From contig JAKFAO010000008.1 of assembly GCA_021527695.1 (NCBI GenBank), positions 682,001 to 746,000 on the forward strand: a stretch of 64,000 nucleotides of DNA, read 5' to 3'. The DNA comes from Naematelia aurantialba (lineage: Eukaryota; Basidiomycota; Tremellomycetes; Tremellales; Naemateliaceae). The notes below the pieces were generated by a model. That model saw nothing but the letters and a program-made list of their open reading frames with translations, was not told the origin of the DNA and ran no database searches. The translations under genes were made by a program, and so were the position numbers. Of the stretch, positions 58,001-64,000 are shown piece by piece. Each line of letters begins with the position of its first letter. Position 1 is the first letter of the stretch.

Positions 58001-60453
58001 GATGCTGCCGTGGGGCTTCGGCTGCTTTGAGTCGAAACGCACATGGTAGCCAACCTCTTCGCCGAGCCGCTGATCGCGCTCGTTGGCAATTCGTTCCGCC
58101 ACGGAAGTCGCGGCCAAACGCCGAGGCTGGGTGCAGATAATGTTACATGAAGCCCCCTCATTTTTGTTGATGTAGTCGTCGAGAATCAGTTGAGGGACCT
58201 GGGTTGTCTTGCCCGATCCGGTTTGCGCCATGAGGATCGTCACCTCGTTGACCGAGATCTTGGCGAGGATCTCACTCATGCGGGCATAGACCGGCAGACT
58301 GTGACGGTCGGCACGCATCTTCTCCAACTTCGGATCCGTGTTGTAAGCGAGAAGCCTTTCTTGCATGGCGCGAGACTTGGACTCCAGAATTTCGCCCGTG
58401 ATGACAGGAACCCTTCCAAACCATGTGGACGGAAGATCCTGATCGACCGCCATTGTATCTGGGGGATGATTCGCGTACAGTGTCGAATCCTTGATTTCGC
58501 CGCAGAGAATCTGAATGTCTTCGTTGAGCTCGTCGGAAATTTGGAATACCAAATGAGGCGCCTGCCCGGAACTGGATTTTCCAACCTTCTGTTCAAAGTC
58601 CTTCCAGAGGTCAGGATCACACGACTCCAGGTACTTTGCGACATCCAGGTAACATTGGATCGCAGCTTGCTTTTTGCTGGGGGCGGTGCCCATGCCGATG
58701 CGCCGGCCGCTCACGTTCATCACTGCCTCCCACATGCTGACATTGGCCGACTTGGACTTGTTGCCCTTGACTTTCGTATTCGTTACTGCGTAGTCGATTT
58801 CAGGCTTGGTGAAGCCGTAACGACGGCAGTAGTAATCCATAAACTGCCGAGCGCGTTCGTAGGTGATGTCAGTACCGCCCATCAGAGTGATGGAAGCATT
58901 ATCCGCAGTCGGGACTTCGACTCGTTGGGCCTCCGAAGGCACGGCTGATGCCCCGATGGGCTGACCCTTGGATGAAATCTACAGTCAGACCTGTCCCGTT
59001 CAAGCACTCACCAAGCCCGCATTGACGAGTTGGAAGAGGGCACTCAAGGCTGCAAGCTTCTCCGCCTCCTTTTTGCTGGCATGGTCTCCTATGCCAATTA
59101 TGGATTGCGCCTCATTCGCCACGACTGTTACTCTGCTGGGGTCAGATCTTGGCCCGTCCGCACACGGATGGCAACGAACCTGAAAATCTTCTTCCGACTG
59201 TCTTCGATAACCCCTTCCTCTACAGTCCAGCCATCGCCTTTGCTCGGCGGCACTGCCATCATGTAATTGACCAGTGGACTCTTGGTGTTCGTCCACCAGA
59301 TTTCCTTGAGCGGCGATTCATTGCGCTGGTACTGAGCCACGATCTGCTCCTGAGTGTGTTCGGGGCCAGGCAGCTGTTTCAAGAGCCCTTGTGCCCCACC
59401 AAGCTTCTTGCGAGCGGCTGGACCGCGAGGTGGAGGCATATCTAACTCCTCGTCGGGTTGGGAAGGCGACTCGTCGTCGAATATCCGGGCGGGAACTCCC
59501 TTTGGCGGTTTGGATAATTTCGGTTTGCGTCTCTTGGGAGTTTGGCGTTTGTCGGTTGCTGAGGATGTCGATGAGAGAGATGTTGCCGACCGCGACCGTT
59601 GCAGGCCAGCTGCGGTCGAGTATGATGCGATTTGTAGATGATGCGACGCAGGAGATCTGGTCCGACTCCGAGGACCTGTGGGTACGCCTCGGGGGAAATA
59701 GCCGCCTCGAGGCTCTGGCTCGTGTCTGCTCTCGTCCCTGTACAGTCGATGTGTCTCCCGGTCTTGCTGTTCTTCCTGTGCAGACCGGGCGCTCTCTTCC
59801 TTCTTCCGAGTGAAAGATGATCTGTGTGGCGGATCGAGTAAAGGGACGGTTGATGGAGGGCGAGGTGGAGTGCGAGAGCGAGAGCGGCGACTCCTAAGGG
59901 GAGAGAGGGAGCGTGAATAGCTCGAGTGAGAGTCGTCCCGGCGTCTGGGTGGTGATGCGACGACGTATAAGCTGGGCGAACGGTACAACCGAGGTGGAGG
60001 CGATGGTGAACGAGGGATATAGACGTCGGCTCGGGCTAGCGGCAGACGACGGGCCTCTTCTTCAGGAATATAGACGTCGCTCTCACGGCGAAGAGGTGGT
60101 GTAGGGCTCCGTCGAAGATCCCTGGAGAATGATGAGTATGATGAGTACGATGGGAGCGGCGGAGGCGGGGTTGCGAAGGATGGTCGAGCCGGAAGGGCAA
60201 ATTTCGGAGCCGGGGCCGGAACGTTGGTCGGTGCTGTGGACAGAGGTGCTGTAGGTGCTCTTCGTTCTGGCAGCGATGCGGTCCCTTTTGACATGAGGCG
60301 GAGGCGGAGCGGGAGCGACACAAGGGAAGAAATCGATGAAAGGGGTGAGGTGGTCGACCACTGTCGGCACTGCCAGCGAGGATGGGCGCCGACCCGAAGT
60401 GCAGTCGCGACAGAGGCGACTCGACACCTCGCGCAGTGTTGCCCCAAGGTCAT
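55091..60453 (-). CDS. DExH-box RNA helicase with two dsRNA-binding domains (DHX9/MLE-like)
   Basis: Exons 60453-59180, 59135-59012, 58978-56981, 56946-56254 and 56209-55091 keep frame and give 1,735 residues. After a Ser/Arg/Pro-rich N-terminal region come two dsRBD-like domains: the first ends IIGIGDHASKKEAEKLAALS, the second has WEAVMNVSGRRIGMGTAPSK. The helicase core carries MAQTGSGKTTQVPQLILDD near residue 720, TQPRRLAATSVAERIA, DEVHERD, LMSATVD, and ATNIAETSVTIPDV with NQRVGRAGRHRPGQ. HA2 and OB-fold segments follow (LEIRQIKGSLLQAL, YMLFGAYNLVVTDRGLECDG). The tail is Gly/Ala-rich, like the RGG tail of DHX9. Two starts are possible: 60453 adds 53 acid-free Arg-rich residues before the next Met at 60294. 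Helicase call is firm. Confidence 0.93.
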
Positions 60454-60800
60454 GCAGCTCTTTGATCGCCTCGGCAGGACAGGACTTGGTCAAAGGTTGT
60501 CCATAACCTCACAGCTTAGAATCGGAAAGATTTCTTGCGCTTCCAAACTTTTGATTTGGCGCTATGCTCTCGACGGAATCAAAATTTGAAAGGAAAGAAC
60601 ATCCGAAGATTTTCATATGGTAGAGAGAGGAAATGCGTCCGTAAGAGGTTGCTTGCAGCAATTGCAGACGTCCATACAGACAGAGTCATGCATTTCTTTC
60701 AAAGATACTCGGTGTCCTAGCCGCTCAGTCTCATAACCATCTCACTGAGCTCATTATACTTTCGAGAATGTTCGACATCTTCACAGTTTCGAGGCCGCGG
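60454..60800. other. intergenic, helicase promoter / PhoD 3' side
   Basis: These 347 bp separate two same-strand genes, the PhoD stop and the helicase start. No gene is supported; AT content is higher than elsewhere in the window. Confidence 0.5.
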
Positions 60801-63220
60801 TCAAGCAGAAGTCCTCAGCGCGCCGCCCTTCACGGCACCACCCGCGATCGGCCGGGAGAGCTTGTTGGCCTTGTCCTCGACGGTGAACGTCGCGAGAAGC
60901 GTCTCTTGCGTGTTGCGGGTGCGTACATCGTTGATGCCGTAGTACTTGGCCGTGGCATTGGTTCGGGAGAGGTGCAGCTCGACTGCGTGGGGTTGTATCA
61001 GCAAAATGGCCGGCGTCTTCTGTGGGTCAAAGAAGGACGTACAGTAGCCGCGGGTGGCGCCTTCCTGCCATTGCAGCTCGAGGTTCTTACCCGTCGCGTT
61101 GACGAGCTCGGTAGAGAGCGCAGTGTAGTACGCAGTGGGATAGGGCCCGTTGAGCGCTACGGCGGGGTCAGAAGGGCCGAAACTCTAGTAGTGTCGGTCA
61201 GAAACGCACTGTAGTTGTAGCCTAGCGAGCTATGAAAAAGCGGTCATAAGCAAGAGTACGGAATCAAGACGAGAAGCTTAGCGTACGAGGGCGAGGACAC
61301 GGCTGTGCCGGCAAACTCGACGCCGAGGGCGCCACTGCCAGAAAGCGGGTCGTAGCCAGTTCGGTTGTCGTAAACCAAGTCGGACACCCAGTTGGCACTG
61401 TCACGAGGCCTCAGCATGCAGCGTGCGAGTCATTTGGGGGATGGACCGGTCAGACTCACTGTGAATCGCCCGAGATGACAATGACGTTGTCAATCGAGTT
61501 TTTGCTGATGGTGTCGAGCACTCGGCGGCGGTTTGCCTCGTATCCGTCCCACGCATCGACGTCATCTACCGACTCGAGGTGCGCGACTGAGGTGTCGTCA
61601 GGCGCGGCCCACCGAATGACGCCACCAACACGACTCACAGACGATCTGCTGGCCCAGGATCTTCCACTGGCTTCCGCGCTCGCTTGCATTGCGCATCTGC
61701 GAGTAGAGCCAGTTCTCCTGCCTTCCACCCATCAGCGAGCGCGGGTCCTCGTCCTTGAGAGCGTTGACATCGATGGCTGCCCCGCATCAGTACGCGTCCT
61801 GGTACGCTGGCCGCGGGAAACTCACTGTTGTAATACACGTCGGTCAGGTCGCGGTTGTACTGCCTCGTGTCCATCATAATGAGGTCGGCGAGCGTGCCAA
61901 ACTTGAAAGTCCTCCAGATCCTCAGCGCGTCATCGGTCTCGACCTTTGCCAAGTCAGCCTACTCGTACAATCTCCGCCACGCATCCCATCTGGATCGCAG
62001 TGGAAACAGAACCACGTACAGTGCGGATAGGCAGCCACTCAAAGTACGTCTTGACGGCGTTTGCCTTTCGCTGCGTGAAGCTGGTACCATTGTATGTCCC
62101 GGCGAGGGTGTCGTTCGAGTCGGCACTGCCGGCCTTCCAACTGTTGTCCGCAACCTCATGGTCGTCCCACACCAGCTGCCACGCATGCGTCTGGTGCAGG
62201 AGCTGCAAGTCGGGGTCAGAGCGGTAGGTCTTGTAGCGCGTTCGGTAGTCTTCAAGAGTGAAAATCTCCTTGTTGGGCTGCGGAATCCGTCCGCTATCAA
62301 TCACTATCAGCTAAGCTTCCTCGCCACACCGAGCCCTTTGTGTGGACACATACATGTCTGTGCCGTCGCCGTAGCAGGCGTTTTCGTCATCACACCCATC
62401 GCCCTGGTATTCGTAGATGTAGTCACCGACGTGCACGGCGTAGTCGACTGCATCTCGTCGCGCGACATTTCCATAGGCGTTGAAGAAGCCGAACGGGTAG
62501 TTGCTGTAGTCTAGCTTAGTCTGGACCTTGCTCCCCGAGCTGAACAACTCACGAGCACGAGTACACCCTGTCCATGTCAGTGGATGCCAACGAGACACAC
62601 GAGGGACTTACGCAAACGAGACAGACTCGACGTCCGCGTCCGTCTCCTCGGGAATGGTCTTGAAGCGGCCGATCGGGGAGACGTTGGTCGCATCGGCACA
62701 GTTGACAAACCTGTTCCCGGGTGAGCGATGCCGTCTATGTACAGTAAAGGGAGTGTGCTCACTTGTAGAAGTACGTGTGCTTGGGGGACAGACCGCTCGC
62801 TTCGACCTTGTACGAGTAGTCGACATCCAGCGTGGTCCAGACTTGGTCCGAGGCGATGGTACACCACGAGTCATTGGACGCTGAGACCTGCCATTCTAGA
62901 CAGATGGGGCGGGTATCCGACGTATCCGCCTGGACGGGGTGTGTCCACAAAATGACGGAATCCGGCACTGTGGCTGTCAGCTCGGGCGTGCAGACATCCC
63001 ATACTGCACCGGAGGGAGACATACGAGGGTCACCGGAAGCCACGCCGTACGGGAAAGACAGTTGCCCGTCATAGTACTCCCATCGCTTGTGGTTGCGCTT
63101 AACCAGACCCCTCTCGGTAGCCAGCGACGGCACCCGGAAGGACGGCGACTCGTAGGCGAGGTTACGGTCGATCGACGCAAGCGCCACAGAGGCAGTAAGC
63201 AACAAGGCAGCGGACAGCAT
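60801..63220 (-). CDS. PhoD-like alkaline phosphatase/phosphodiesterase, secreted
   Basis: Eleven exons (63220-62763, 62710-62612, 62567-62553, 62503-62354, 62293-62020, 61958-61826, 61776-61639, 61586-61460, 61397-61283, 61184-61043, 60982-60801) keep frame and give 610 residues. MLSAALLLTASVALAS is a signal peptide. PhoD N-domain signs are PYGVASGDPR and DSVILWTHPV. The catalytic domain shows VYSCSNYPFGFFNAYG, VDYAVHVGDYIYEY, TLEDYRTRYKTYRSDPDLQL, LVWDDHEVADNSW, LADLIMMDTRQYNRD, AWDGYEANRRRV and VIVISGDSHANW, with the metal-binding Asp and His residues. YYGINDVRTRNTQETL is near the end. One exon is 15 nt and carries the CS of the metal site. The join at 61283 uses a GC donor, the only one found that keeps frame. 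Confidence 0.93.
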
Positions 63221-63875
63221 CTCGTCGTTGCGATCGCCAGTCAGCGGTCAAGCTCTTCACAAGGAGAAGCGAGTTTTTGGGCAGAGACGGCTGGGCCATC
63301 AGTACCGCCTCTCCCACTTTTTATCAGCGCTGCCATCATCCTGTCGAGAGGTGCTCTCGAGAGTGGAGATCCGTCAGCCAGGGCATCCAATCAGCTACGA
63401 GGCGTTGGGAAGAGGGGTCCTCTTGCCGAGCACGTTTATGAGTGTTCCGCATGTGTAAGAGGGTAGGACTCTGACGAGCACTACTTTTCATACACGTGCG
63501 GCGGTGAGGACCCTCGAAAGTCCAGGTCGCAGGGTGCCAAGAGTCTGTAAATATCATCAGCCCCAGGCGAGACCGGGTGGGTGGTGAGCAAGAACGTTTT
63601 CTGGAACCTCGATGGCCTCGATGGCGACCAAAAGTTCGGGCGATCCCGAGTTGTGCGAACCCTTTGAACCTTAGTCGAGGACCGGCGCAGTATGGTGCCC
63701 CATATCTCCTGGAATGTAGAGTACGTGTCCTCGATGATTCATGCCGGCGATACTCGTCGACGCATGCAGCCGAGGACATCCCGCCAGCGTGTGCTCCTCG
63801 CTGCCGATCATCCACCCTCCGTCGCTGTGTAGTCTCTGACCTCTCCCGCTCAGCCAGGCGCGACCTAGCGACAAG
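63221..63875. promoter_or_regulatory. divergent promoter, PhoD phosphatase / edge gene
   Basis: These 655 bp separate two start codons facing apart. Nothing specific is recognised; the open frames here have no domain signal. Confidence 0.5.
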
Positions 63876-64000
63876 ATGCCCACCGTTTCCTCGCTGCCGC
63901 TCGCAGCCTACCCGCTGGGTCTGAGCCTGCTGACCACCTCGTCCATCCTGTACGGCAATGTTGGCCTGTCGGTTGTCGGACCGGTCCCTATCATCACCGA
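63876..64000 (+). CDS. start of a membrane protein gene, cut by the window end
   Basis: The frame opens with MPTVSSLPLAAYPLGLSLLT and runs to the last base without a stop. It holds at least one hydrophobic segment (ILYGNVGLSVVGPVPII). The family cannot be assigned from 41 residues. The start is chosen because it is the first ATG of an open frame with a hydrophobic stretch and a plausible upstream promoter. Confidence 0.45.
   Translation, partial: MPTVSSLPLAAYPLGLSLLTTSSILYGNVGLSVVGPVPIIT

Overview
The window looks like a basidiomycete yeast chromosome. It has GC-rich coding sequence, genes on both strands packed a few hundred bases apart, and nearly every gene cut by short introns. Most donors are GTGAGT or GTACGT, and a CTGAC/CTGAT branch-like box sits just before the AG. 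Protein character (Sec9 SNARE, Hsp110, PP2A scaffold, complex I NDUFS6, RTA1, PhoD phosphatase) is fungal. Intron style and simple-sequence tracts inside introns suggest Tremellomycetes, perhaps Trichosporonales; that placement is inference. No tRNA, rRNA, transposon, virus or CRISPR array was found. Gene models come from hand-checked splice sites. Those marked phase-checked keep one open frame across all joins.

Left part (0-8.7 kb): a DAL5-type MFS anion transporter, a GPI-anchor enzyme (GlcNAc-PI de-N-acetylase), and an unrecognised protein with a C-terminal membrane anchor.

Centre (8.8-27.5 kb): an apparent N-acetylglucosamine (GlcNAc) utilisation cluster. It holds glucosamine-6-phosphate deaminase, GlcNAc-6-phosphate deacetylase, a BadF/NAGK-type GlcNAc kinase, a Zn(II)2Cys6 regulator, a Gfo/Idh/MocA oxidoreductase of unknown substrate, and an UNC93/Ngt1-like MFS transporter. 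Together these would import GlcNAc, phosphorylate it, deacetylate it and deaminate it to fructose-6-phosphate plus ammonia. Two gene pairs share divergent promoters. The kinase type, the resident zinc-cluster regulator and the oxidoreductase distinguish it from the well-known ascomycete clusters. This is the most interesting system in the window.

Right part (28-64 kb): a secreted double-psi beta-barrel protein, Hsp110 (SSE1-like), PP2A subunit A (TPD3-like), NDUFS6, an RTA1-family membrane protein, an NCBP3/DUF2414-like RNA-binding protein, Sec9, an alpha-arrestin-like protein with two PPxY motifs, a PAS-domain protein, a DHX9-like RNA helicase with two double-stranded-RNA-binding domains, a PhoD-family phosphatase, and the start of one more gene cut by the window edge. 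Intergenic stretches carry several minisatellites. Micro-exons as short as 8 nt and likely GC-AG introns make automated gene models here unreliable.
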